From: Chrysaora quinquecirrha
Taxonomy: Eukaryota > Cnidaria > Scyphozoa > Semaeostomeae > Pelagiidae
Reading direction: 5' to 3'
Length of the DNA: 64,000 nucleotides
NCBI GenBank assembly: GCA_014526335.1
Contig: JACTAT010000182.1
Location: 186,001 to 250,000 of the forward strand
Part shown: one piece after another, positions 36,361 through 47,400 of the stretch
Position numbering within the stretch: the first letter of the stretch is position 1
Layout of the letters: each line of letters opens with the position of its first letter
The notes under the pieces: generated by a model
Seen by the model: the letters and a program-made list of their open reading frames with translations, nothing else
The model's database searches: none
What the model was told of the DNA's origin: nothing
Made by a program: the position numbers and the translations under genes

Positions 36361-37520
36361 TTTGCTGACGAGGGAAACCCAAGTGAAGACGTCCAAATTG
36401 CAAAAAAAGCATAAGGGTAATAGATGTAGAAGTTGAAGATGCGGATCAAAACCGCTTTGCTTGATGCTGCAACCTAATGTAACCTAAATGGAGAAGAAAT
36501 TGAAAGCGCGCAAAGACATCAGTTAAAGCGCGCTTCTTTGTGCGAAAAGTAAAGGGCGCGAATCGGGTCAACTTCGAATAAAAATTTTAGGATGTGACAA
36601 TCTGAGAGTGCGAAAATTAGAGATGCGAAATTTGATGGAAAAAGGTATTTTTTACAAAAATGTATTTCGAAATTGTTCTTATAAAACGGAACCATATGAC
36701 CCTATGATATACATTGCGCTTTATCCCACGACTCACTTTTCATTAATTTTTAACTGCTTGTAAATAGTATGAGCATCTAAAAGGATTCAGTCGGTTTCAT
36801 ACACTCGACAATAATATTATTTGCATAAATTACTCGCCCGCTTCACGTTTTCCGTACATTTTGGCGTCCAGTTTCATTTACTTCTCCTGTTGACCCCCCC
36901 CCGTCGAAACTGTAAAAAGTGTAAGTGTTCCCCTGTATTTGCGTCTCGATTGGTGCTTCGGCTCAGTGATCTCTATTGAAATCGTTGAAGAAAATGGTGC
37001 TTTCGAAGCAAAACAGGCCTACTTCAGTCGAAACATAAAATCGCGTTGGGGGCGCCTCACAAGAAAATTCAACATGGCCAACAGGTAGATTCGTATTTCT
37101 AGTACGATGATGAACCCATTTATCCAAATTTTAAAAGTCCCGCCGAAATTGCAAGTAGGTCATGCCGCCAGCACCTGGACTAGTACGGTTGTTAAGTTCT
37201 TGGGTAACATTTTTCGCAATGTGTCAGATGTTTCTTTTAATTTTGAAGTCTTGCACAGATCAAAGGCTGTTAACATACAGATTTCTAAACCTTAAAAAAT
37301 AATTATCCTAATTAATTAATAGCAATACTGATTTGGGCCACTATTAAAATCGGTTGTGTTATACAAATCACTTGCATCACACAAATCGCTTACACTGAAA
37401 ACTCTAACTGTTCAATATCTGAAATAGATTCATCTGAATCTCCCGAAGATAGTGGAAAATCATCCTGAGAAAAACTTTCATTGTCGCAAATATCAAAGGA
37501 TTGATCCAGGGCACTGGCTA
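36361..37520. other. Non-coding, with inverted copy 2 of the dispersed repeat
   Basis: 37040-37210 is the inverted partner of 27360-27545. Several gcgcg-containing sites lie in 36508-36556. No gene seen. Confidence 0.45.
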
Positions 37521-37689
37521 TTCAGTCATCTAAACTTTCATTGCACTCCTCATTTACGGCCACAAACCGGTTTGCTTCCTCTACCTTGTCACCACAAATA
37601 TCATGAAATAAATCTTTGAAGATCAAAACAACTTCACCAGCATCTTTCTTTGTTAGTATAGATGTATGTTCGAGTACAAAAGAAACACT

Positions 37690-38775
37690 ATCTATATAAG
37701 CGTCGTAGTCGATAATATCAGAAATAATGTTGTCTGTAAAACAAGTAAGAAACTTTGGATCTGTGACCAATTGTGTTGACTTCCCAATACTTTCAATTCT
37801 CCACTTGGACTCATTAATGAAGAAAGCAACTCTTTATCATCTTTGTTGACAGATCTTACAGAAATCAATTTTTCTTCTGTAACTGTTTGAAAAGATTGTT
37901 TTGGAGCAGAACAGCCTTCTTCTTTGCCAACACATTTGCACACAATTTTGCAATACAGACAGCAGTCGTGTAAAGCCTGTTGTTTCAAAACGCTTTCTGA
38001 TGCAGCAAAAGAACCGTAAAGGGCCTCTCTGTAACAACAGTCCTTTAACGATGCATAGGCTATAATTTTATCTGTAGCCTTGCCCAACTGCAAACCAGTA
38101 CAATACAAAATCGCCCAAGAATTCATTCTCTCTCTTCCAGCACAACCTATTCCTTGTATATAGTCCTCGATGTCAAGAGGAACACCATAGTGAACAATGT
38201 AGCGAATGTCTCTAAAATCAACACCCATCATTAAAGATGTTGTTGCAACAACTACCTTACAAAAACTATTGCAATGAGACATACCTTCCAGAATCCTACT
38301 TTTTTGTTTCTCAGGAGTCTCTCTGTGATACATGCAAACTTAGGAGTTCTTCATAGAACTCTCTGATGCCATTGGGTGAAATACCAAGTCTCCAACCTCT
38401 TCTTTCAAGTAAGTGAATACTTTTGCTTCTGACTCAATGCTTTGACAGTATACAATGGTCTTTGGAAAATTGCCTCTCTCTGTCCTTAATCCATCAACCA
38501 TGAAGAAGCTTTTTCTTTTTGAAAAATTATAAGGCAACATTTAGCCTGTTGGGACTGACTCTCAACACAAGACACTTTTTCATACACAAAGACTTTATTA
38601 TCCGTCTCTCCGTCTGTTTATCTGCAGTTGCTGTGAGTGCAAGTACAAGTTTACCAGGAACATGGGTTCTAATTATGCCAAGTTTGGAAAATGCAACCCT
38701 GAAAGCTTTTTTAATCTCGCCAAATTTTCTTCCACTTATCTTGCTTGCTTGGTCCTGAACATGTCCCTTGAAAAG
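37690..38775 (-). pseudogene. RecQ-like helicase fragment (motifs III-VI), frameshifted
   Basis: Minus strand from 38770: KFGEIKKAFRVAFSKLGIIR and LVLALTATADKQTERRIIKS (motif III), a stop, then in another frame FPKTIVYCQSIESEAKVFTYL. Then 38333-37692 gives MYHRETPEKQKSRILEGM, KVVVATTSLMMGVDFRDIRY (motif V) and VHYGVPLDIEDYIQGIGCAG (motif VI). RecQ helicases are ATP-driven 3'-5' DNA unwinding enzymes. Here motif VI has Cys where the family has the conserved Arg of QEIGRAGRD, the Walker A/B half is missing, and the frame is broken at ~38525, so it is inactive. A Cys-rich tail (CCLYCKIVCKC) follows, as in the expanded cnidarian RecQ-like family. Confidence 0.8.
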
Positions 38776-39299
38776 TAAAGAACTGTCTTACAATATAAGG
38801 GCGATTATAAGTTGTCCCAAAAAAAGAAATTGTTTTGTTCAAATTATACATCAATTGGATAACATGACATTCTTTTCATTGATTCTTTCATATTCATGCT
38901 AGGCTTATCAACGTTTCTCGGTATGTGGCTTATCAATGTCTCATCAAAGTGTCTTGCGAAAGTTAGACAAAGCAGGGCAAAATAGCATCGATTCAGTTCT
39001 TGTATGCAAGAGAAAAATGGAAGAGCTTGGGCTCTAACTTTACAGGATAAAGTAGAGTTACACGCGTAGCATTGGCACAATCAACAACAATGAAGCAGTC
39101 CAAAAAGAATTGGAACCATCGATATGTTTCGTGGAGGAGGCTGATGTGCTGGCTATTGGTGGAAATGTTGATTGTAATAGATTAATCAATGAAAGAGCTC
39201 CGTTGATGAAAATGTGGCCTAAGTAGAACTTAACGATACAAGTTTAACAGAAAAACCAGTAGGAACCAAAGGTGAGAATCCAGAAGCAAAATTGAAATG

Positions 39300-39680
39300 C
39301 AAGATTCTAGATTCAAGTTATCAAATAACAGGAGATAACTTATATTTTTTCTACATGTGAAACAAATGACCAGAGAAAATGAAAATCGATCTTTGCACTG
39401 GTTCAATCTAATGGGCGTGCCACTGAGGGTCACAGGCTCAAAGCTAGAAAAAGAGAAGAGTATAAAGCCAGTATCACAATTGAAAAGAATAGATTATAAC
39501 CCATCTCCAGATTGGAACACAGCTTTAAAAGATATAATTCAGATGGTGGGAAGGGTCATTGTAAAGCATATTCCAACCTTTAGAATTTTTTCTAAATGTA
39601 TTCCATGGTACATTGAACACAAGTACAGCAAAGAGACGGAGAGGATGACAGCGGAGGTATGTCTGTCTCGCGTTTAATGT
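39300..39680 (+). pseudogene. DUF6589-type protein fragment
   Basis: The plus strand reads YQITGDNLYFFLHVKQMTRE then NENRSLHWFNLMGVPLRVTG (one stop before the Lys-Gln-Met), continuing to LVGRVLVKH-like MVGRVIVKHIPTF, then PWYIEHKYSKETERMTAEV and a stop at 39675-39677. The order GDN-(L/V)-D-like, slHWFh, VgRVl-KH and hI-HeYS is characteristic of DUF6589 proteins, a multicopy, probably transposon-encoded animal and fungal family. Only this central fragment is present. Confidence 0.65.
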
Positions 39681-40174
39681 TGTTAGCTTAAGTTACTAAT
39701 TCAATGTTCTTCATTGCTGTTTTTTTTAATTCCTCTGATAAGAAAAGTCTTATAATTAAGACAGATTCTCCACCAATTTTTAAGCTAAAGGTGTATTGAG
39801 TAAATATGAATAAATTCAGGATTATATACAAAACTTGAGAATTATTGGTACAGGGAAACTTTTTCTCAACAAGGGTAAAAGGTTAAATTTCCAAAAGAAA
39901 TAATTATTTTTACTTTATGAAGCACAGTGTAATGATCAAAATGTAATGAAAAATCTACACATATTCCCAAAATTTTGACAATGTCCAATTTTTCAACCTG
40001 CAGCTTCTCTGCAGCTCTAAAGCCAATTCTCCATCATGGCACCATTCAGAATCAACTACATAAGATTGAATACATGACTTGTAGAAATTGCTAAAATGCT
40101 GCTTATGACAACCAGCACTTTGGTTTAGTTTTGGTTACTGTTCTGACATTGATTCACTTTATTTCTCCATAATA

Positions 40175-40363
40175 ATGGATCTATTTAAATCACTGTTATC
40201 CGAAAAGAAATATGTTAGTTCTCTTGATAATTTAAGAAATTTAACTGTGAAAGAATTGAAAGTAATTTTGGCTGCTTATAAAGAGAAAATGCCAGGATCA
40301 AAGGCAGATATTATTCTTAGGGCCTATGCCACCCTTTAACCGATACAGAGGAAAGAAGACAAC
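40175..40363 (+). CDS. SAP-domain-like small ORF, start of a decayed SAP-SWIM-YqaJ gene
   Basis: ATG at 40175 opens MDLFKSLLSEKKYVSSLDNL, then NLTVKELKVILAAYKEKMPG, ending SKADIILRAYATL and a stop at about 40361-40363. LTVKELK ... GSKADIILR fits a SAP DNA-binding motif. The stop is probably a lesion, because the downstream plus sequence (see 40560-40930) continues as the SWIM region of the same kind of gene. Confidence 0.5.
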
Positions 40364-40559
40364 AGTAGCATGTGTTCAGCAGCCTAAGTTGAAGAAGCAA
40401 ATGAAGATCACTGCACTTTTTAAGAATAAATGCAGCCATTTGCCGTGGACATCTGATTTCAGAGGCACTCTAATTTTTTCTTTCGTCCAGCTGTAAGATT
40501 ATTTTGTCATTCGAACAACAAATTCAAGCACATCAAATTGAAGAGTAGAGCCTACAGGA

Positions 40560-40930
40560 GGCTTAAATCCTTCCAACTCTTTTATGAAGGATATACAAGG
40601 TTATTCTCTGTGGCAAAAACCCTATTTTGATGTTCATATGAAAGCATCAATTAAGAACACCTTTTACAAAGTCATAGTTGTTTTATCTAACAATTCAGGT
40701 GATGGTTCCTCTGCAGGCTGTACATTTCCTGCCAGTGCCAGTGTATCTGGTTATGGCAATTGTAATCATGTGATTGGTGTGCTTTTTGCATTGTAGCATT
40801 TCAACAGAAAAGGCTGTCACAACTGTCCTTATCTGGTTTCTTGCACATCTCAGTTGCCTGCTCAGAATCTTCCTTCATCCTTAACTAAAATCGCCCCTGT
40901 TTCTATTGATCAATTGTAATAAAGAAAATA
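40560..40930 (+). pseudogene. SWIM region of a YqaJ-type transposon protein, decayed
   Basis: The plus strand shows FYEGYTRLFSVAKTLF-like sequence, then CTFPASASVSGYGNCNHVIG VLFAL, stop, HFNRKGCHNCPYLVSCTSQL. The CxxxAxxxGxGxCNHV motif and EDFNRKG-like continuation are the SWIM zinc-binding motif that precedes YqaJ in ISL2EU-type accessory proteins. No YqaJ core follows. Confidence 0.6.
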
Positions 40931-41124
40931 AAATTCGGAAAGGATATAAGATCAATAACAAATGGAATAACTGTGTCAAATTTTTACTACAGTTAAGCCC
41001 TCTTCAGGAAAATCAGGATCAGGAAATAATCCAGTTGAAGGTAAGTTGCAGTGTTTCAAAGCATGCTCAATCATCATTTCAGCTACACATCAAACATATA
41101 TCAACATCCGGGGTAATGTCTGTG

Positions 41125-41285
41125 CAGTACAGTGGAGGCTGTGCAGTACAGTGGAGGTTGTTCAGTACAGTAGGGGATAATATTGAGTACAGTGGATGCT
41201 GTTCAGTACAGCGGAGGGATAACATTGAGTACAGTGGAGGTTGTGCAGTTCAGTGGAGGGATAACATCAGTACAGTGGAATGATA
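41125..41285. repeat. Minisatellite (cagtacagtggagg units)
   Basis: About eight imperfect units of cagtacagtggagg with spacers gttgt / ataacattga. An open frame across it (VQYSGG repeats) is a by-product of the repeat. Confidence 0.8.
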
Positions 41286-41599
41286 TGAATGGAAATGTGC
41301 CAGTATTTTTTTCTAAAATAAGTCAAGAGTTGTTAATATCTATTGCTTATATGGGAGAAGCAAAGAAAGATCTTGAGGAAGTTAAGCAACTTATTACAAA
41401 TTCAGGGTTAAAAGCTTTAATAAACTAACTGTTCTTGGAATGCTAAATGCTAATGCCATGGAAATGTGCAGTAATTTGCTCCGCAAGGTTAATATTTTGA
41501 GTCAAGATCTGATTAAATTTCAAGAAATCAATGAAGATGTTTGTAGTATGGATGGTGCTGTGAGCAGTATTTTAGAAGTTTTACAAAATGGATTGTGAT
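41286..41599 (+). other. Coiled-coil-like coding fragment of unknown origin
   Basis: 41296-41428 reads VPVFFSKISQELLISIAYMG then EAKKDLEEVKQLITNSG; a second frame to the stop at 41597-41599 reads LTVLGMLNANAMEMCSNLLR then KVNILSQDLIKFQEIN. Both are helix-prone and leucine-rich. One frame break joins them. No family recognised. Confidence 0.3.
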
Positions 41600-43398
41600 T
41601 GGTCAAGCGGGCAAAAGGGGAGATCCCGCGTACCGACTGTACCGGAGATGTGTGATTGGCCAGCTATCTTATTTATTATCATCTCTACTAATCATATTAC
41701 AGCAGGCTTCAGGCAGAATCAAGTGTAGGGGATTCCTCACCGCATACTTCATCCACAAACAAAATCATGAGTGGCGAAGTCAAGTCTAAATCGAAATCAC
41801 TGACATAGGCCTACTAAATAAAATTGACAACTTGACTTTAAAAAAGTGTCTACCAATTAAATTACAGGAGACCGATTTGGTTAATTCGTCACGCAAACTT
41901 CATTCACTAAAATGGTCCTCCACGAAGCGAAGCTGAAGCAACAAGAATTGCAGGTAATTATCTAGCATATGTGCGACTGACTGCGAAGGGGCCTAATACA
42001 TACATGACAACTTTGCTCTAAAAGAATTGACCAACAGGTGAAATAGTCTTTATTCTTTAGCCTTTTTTCTTAATCTTTATTCCAACAAAGCCAAATCTTA
42101 TAAAGGAGGGTTTCAAGAAAAATAACTAATGCTACAAAACAAAACTAGTATAGGCCAATTATTTATGGCAACTCATTGTTAGGCCAACGAAAATAATGTT
42201 CTGAGTCCAAGTAAAGGTGAAATAATGCAAAGGTATGGAAGTGATTAGCATACAGTATGTGCAGTATTTGAGTATGAAAAGGGATCTACTGGAATTTAGG
42301 AGTCCAGAATCACCAGAAGCATTATTTCATTCTTGAATCTTTAAATCTTTCACATCGAAAATTCTATATCTTGTGATTGCGAAAAATGTTTGCGCTGTCG
42401 GCCGTCTTCCGAAGTGATCTATACATTTTTCAATGGCAGTGGACCTTGTGCGGTTTGGGATAAAGCTTGGTGCCTTCGATTAATAAATCTGATTGATGTA
42501 TAGATCTGGCACTGATTTGGCACTGTTTAGGTTTCCTAGAATTACATTTTTGTTTAGTTCATTAGAAATTATATTATTGTAAATTTTCTTTTGCAGTCTG
42601 TCCTGTTTATGACAGTCAGAGTTCTTATAATTGAAACCTTCTGGACACCAGACTGAGATATAGCTGAAAAGACAGCAACCAATTTTATGGAAGAACCTGA
42701 CTGTAATTATTGACTTTCCTCTGAAAAAGTACTTTTGTATAACTCTTGTTAATTAGTAATTTTATGACTGTAGATAAGTTGTGTTGTAAAAATCTGAAAT
42801 AGTAAAATTGTAATGATTCAGTATTAATTCCCTTGTTTATGAATGTCAATGAAATTGTGAACATTTTCCCACCTAAATCACTATTTCTTTGTGTTCTTTG
42901 TATCTAGTATTGTTATTGTGCGTCAGTTGCGAGGTGCAGTTCACTAGTGCATAAGTGCAAAATAATAGTTTACAGGCAGGCAATTAAATAATAAGACAAT
43001 GTGCAATTACGCAAGATATTTCAGGTGATCCGAAAAATTTGTGTAACTATAAATGTTGGTACAGATGGTGCTGAATTCTTTATTCTTGACTGGACAAGAT
43101 ATTTGATAATACGGCATTGGTACTTCTATTCATATAACTGGTATTACACACTTACCTTTACACAGAAAGCAAAACAAATCTGTTAGTTAGAGTAAAGGTA
43201 AGTTACCAAGCACATTTGGACTTTGTATTTGCGTTTGCAAAATTGAACAATTATTGCCTAATGTTTTAGAATTGAAAGGGGTTTAATAGTTCTGTTCTTT
43301 GCATTTCTTTGCATATCTTTTAATTACAGCAAATCCACGAATTAGCTTCTTGGGCGCTTATCTATTTTTTATTATGTTAAGAGGGGGGCTTATTCAAT
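41600..43398. other. No gene seen
   Basis: Short frames only; no repeats of note and no recognised family. Confidence 0.4.
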
Positions 43399-44370
43399 GG
43401 TTTCCATAAAATGATAAAATCGTAGAGGGATCGGCGACCCTTCTTCCATCTGCGATTTCATTTCAGTGTTTCCATTTACATCGGTGACTGTCTGCAATGA
43501 TGTTGCGATTCAGCCTTCATGACGCAGATCTTCGAACCAGAACAATGGCACGACAGCTGTCAATCAATTCAATAATCAGACCAATCAGACTTGCATGATT
43601 GCATGTAAACAATTTTTTTTATTTTATTGACACCATATCTTCAGATACATGGTCAAACAAACTAAACTACATAACAAGAAACAATTAATTAGGCAAAGGA
43701 TAAAAAAAGAAATAGTTACTATTGTTCCACCTCACTATGAAATAAAGATCAGAAAGCAAAAGATCTAACATAAAGCATTCTAGGTGTCATGTTTTGTACG
43801 TTTATCATTAATGTCAAAAATGAATTCTCCAAGCAACTTTAGAAACGTCTCATTCTCGTTTGTCATAAGATAAATGTATTTTGTTTTTGCTCTTTTGTTG
43901 GGACATTTACGAAATTTGGACAGAATTGTTCTTGGATTTTAGTAAGGAAATTTTTACGTTCAGGGCCGTAATTCTCGCATTCTAGAAGGAAATGGATTTC
44001 ATTTTCTACTTTGTTTTTACAAAACCTTTTCTCTCTTTCTATCCGGGGTTTACAATGTCTTCCTTTTTTGATCTGTAAGCAATGGTCGCGGAGTCTTAGT
44101 TTTGACAATGTTCTTCTATGCTTCCTTTTTGTTATAAGCTGCAGGTATGGTAATAGGATAGTTGTCAATGATCGCCGATCGTCTGCGATCCATGTTTACA
44201 TCAAGTTTTTCCGTGATCGGGACAGTCGTAATGATCGGGAAAGTTGAACTCATTTCAACTCTCCCGATGATTACGACTAACGATCTCCGACTGTCGTAAT
44301 GATCGTGGAGCATGTTTCCATTGAATCGGGAAAGCAACGCAGACGATCGCTCTACGATTTTATGGAAACC
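43399..44370. mobile_element. MITE-like element (TIR ggtttccataaaat) interrupted by a LINE fragment
   Basis: 43399-43432 (ggtttccataaaatgataaaa, then tcgtagaggga) is matched by the reverse complement of 44344-44370 (ggtttccataaaatcgtagag) with a short insertion in the left copy. The interior near the right end contains a 25-bp-arm hairpin (44225-44278, agtcgtaatgatcgggaaag and complement). A LINE 3' fragment sits inside. Confidence 0.55.
43612..44170 (-). pseudogene. 3' end of a non-LTR retrotransposon ORF2
   Basis: The minus frame 44168-43863 reads RRTLSKLRLRDHCLQIKKGR, then RIEREKRFCKNKVENEIHFL LECENYGPER. This is the terminal segment that follows reverse transcriptase in many animal LINEs (LR..DH.L.IE.GR, then an ER-C...EE.HFL..C motif). 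A second frame further down (LMTNENETFLKLLGEFI) is the usual last segment. The plus-strand poly(T) at 43613-43620 is the tail. It is a 5'-truncated copy. Confidence 0.65.
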
Positions 44371-44468
44371 AGGCTTTATGGGATCCAGGCTAAAAATCAA
44401 TATGATGATCAACATAAAAATTTTCCGTTTCAGTATCCGAAAGTATTTCTGTTATTCTTTCTATTACA

Positions 44469-47400
44469 GCAAATGGCTTGTAAGAGAGACCTTTATGAAG
44501 GACTACCCAAAGGCAACAAACGGGGACAAGGAAAATGTCCAGATTGCGGACAAATATACTCTAATAGGAGAAAACTGAAAAACTGTTCGTGTGGATATTC
44601 ACTTGGTGGAATGTACTCACGCCCTGTGAAGCAGGACCGAAAAGAAATCCCAGAATCTGTCATCGTCCACCAGCACTTACTGCCCTCTGGAAAAGAAGTA
44701 TCCATAAGATCTGTGAAGACTTCAACGCGTGACACTCGTGCATTTGCGGTAGATAGTCCTGAAGGTAGCATCTGCTTCGTCAATGACTGCAAAGATGTGA
44801 GAGGAGCGTTTCAAGCAAGTGAACAGCTAATCCGATTTTCGTGCCAACATTTGGTTAAAGTTCCAGTACAGCCTGATTATTCAGTTGTCTTTTCACCAGA
44901 ACAGATTAAAGAAGGAGTACCGGATGAAGAAAAGATAGCAGAACTCTTGCGAATTCAAAACGAAAACAGAAATATTCCCGCTGTTGTTAAAGTTTCGGAA
45001 AGAAGTTATGCGGTGCTTGGAGACGCGTCTTCCTCCCACACCCTTGGCTATGTTCATGTCAGAGTGATTGGGGAGAAAAAGCTTGAGTGTTCTTCAGTTA
45101 CTTGCAAGCGGGCATACGGCCGTACGAAACAAGTATGTATTTCATAATTGTTCTCTCTGTCTATTTACCGAAGAGCGTTTTGGTTATAGCAACTAAGGGC
45201 CCTCTGGAACTAGCTTTTGGAGCCCCAAGGGTTTACAAGATACATTTTCAACTCACAATATCTTGATCGAAAAACAAAATCGAGACGATCTTTATGTTGC
45301 AAGATCCGCCGTTGTAGCATTTAAGATGACTATGTTTGAATAAATCAATGTGTTTTTTAAAATTGTAAAGTATTTCTCTCACTGTCTGTGTTATTTTTGT
45401 CTAAATGTCGGGGAAAATTATATTGTAAATGGGTCTCTGAGTAAAATACTTTTCAAGCCCCGACCGAAGTGTTCCGTTACACCACTGCGAGCAACTATTG
45501 ACCTTTGAGGATGAACTACCGAACCGATTCTATCGTACCTATTATTACTATTATAGTATTTGAATTAGTTATGATGGTTCAGGCCGAGATTCTGGCTGTC
45601 ACCAAAGGGTATACGATAAATACACATCATCCGAAAAGACATAACATTGTAATGAGACTTGCAAATTGCCACCAAAAAGTAAGAGGCTTTACCCCAAGTA
45701 TCAACGTTCTTTCATAACAACGTAACAGATTTGGTGACACGAAAAAAATAAAGAAGCATAACAATTAGATTGGTTTCGTTGTTTTTGTTTTCTTTGTTTA
45801 ACTGATGAAAAATTATTCAACCTTTATAAAGCACCCTGCATTTCCACCCTTTCCTGCAAGAGTTTCTCTTTTGATAAACATTACTCAAATGTTCAAGCCC
45901 GTTATACTATTGTAGGTCAAAAGGAAGACAATATGCACCCATCTACATTTTGTGATACTGGCGAGAAAAGTGATAGAGAAAATAGGCCAAAGTGAGGATG
46001 AACATTCAAGCATGGTGCAGCTACCAGAAAGCACAACTAGCAAAGACGATATCGAAGATGCAGAGTCAGCGCCAGGTGAAAGACAACGAGAAGCAACCAT
46101 TGAATTGCACATGCAAAGGAAAATCCCCTACAAAATTCCACCGAGCTATCTCAGCGCAATCGACAAGGATTTGCAGCAGGATGAAGAAGACGCGATTGTG
46201 ACGTTTGAGCCGAGAGGTCACAAATGTGAACGTTGCAAGGGGCCGTTAGGAGAGTCCATGTTTCAACAAGGTACAAATTCGAGGGGTGGTAATGGATACC
46301 TTTTTTCACACAAACATTCCTTTATGCGAATTAATATAAAGATAAAGAAGTGCAAGAATCCTGTTTGCCGAGCAACGAACACAGCATTTCCCATTGAAGA
46401 AGGTAGGTATAAGAAGACATCTTTTGCAATCATTTGATTATGCATCTCATGAAAGAAATAGTTTGCATATATCTAAGCGAAAGCAGCATCCAGTAAGTAC
46501 ATTCGTTTTTCGCAGGGTATTTCAACGTTGGTAATAAAATCATGGTTAGCTTGGATATCATGCTCGACTGGAGAGAGTTATTCAAAGAAGGGTTCCCATT
46601 AACGAATATCATCAGTGCAAAAATTCGATCTGCACTCAGAGTATGATTTTTTACATGTCTTACTTATAAATTTTTTAACATAGAATTTTAGTTTATATAT
46701 ATATATATATATATATAGCTATAATAGTAAAAAAACTGAGTCAGTTCCCTGGAGGGTACTTGACTAAGTTTCGGATAGGAACGTGCCGCCCGAGCAACAA
46801 AATGCCTACCCATATTTATACCAAATTCCTAGAAATAGATACCCAAATTATACCAAAATATTAACTCTTACACTACTTTATATGCTTAAATGTACTATGA
46901 TATGTCAGTTCGAATCAAATCTCACCAAGTAAAGTGAAAACAAGCGAAAATAAGACCGTTTCTTATTAAGTAGATACCGGTTGTTGAAGAAATCGATACC
47001 CTTGTTTATACCAATTGTCAAGACCCATGTTTATACCAAAATCATGAAAAAAGATACTCTTACGTCCCCATTACCCAAAATATACTAAGTAACCCCGGGA
47101 GTAAATTCGTGATGCCAAGAAACTGTTATTTCTTCAAAACGGTACATCTTTGGTTCAATGTCTCATAATCATGCACCTCCATTTCAGCAATCTGAATTAC
47201 CGGATTCTACCGAATACTTAACTGAAGTGCTGTATAATGGTTTCTACGGTTTCGAGGCAATGACGGAATGCAATTTGAACGATACAATATGTGGGCTATG
47301 TGGAATTGTTGGCCAAGTATACCTGGGAGACGGCAATGAAAAAAATTGCTGCTCAATGGTTGAGGTACGTATGTCATGTTAGCCTTGGTTTTGGCATTTA

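Noticed and set aside
41125..41283. Protein with VQYSGG repeats
   Set aside because: The frame is produced by a minisatellite; no coding evidence.
41110..41285. CRISPR-like array
   Set aside because: Units are contiguous and irregular with no unique spacers, and the host is a metazoan.
45505..45717. 70-codon ORF in the first intron of the KDZ gene
   Set aside because: No similarity, and no splice signals that keep the frame of the flanking exons.
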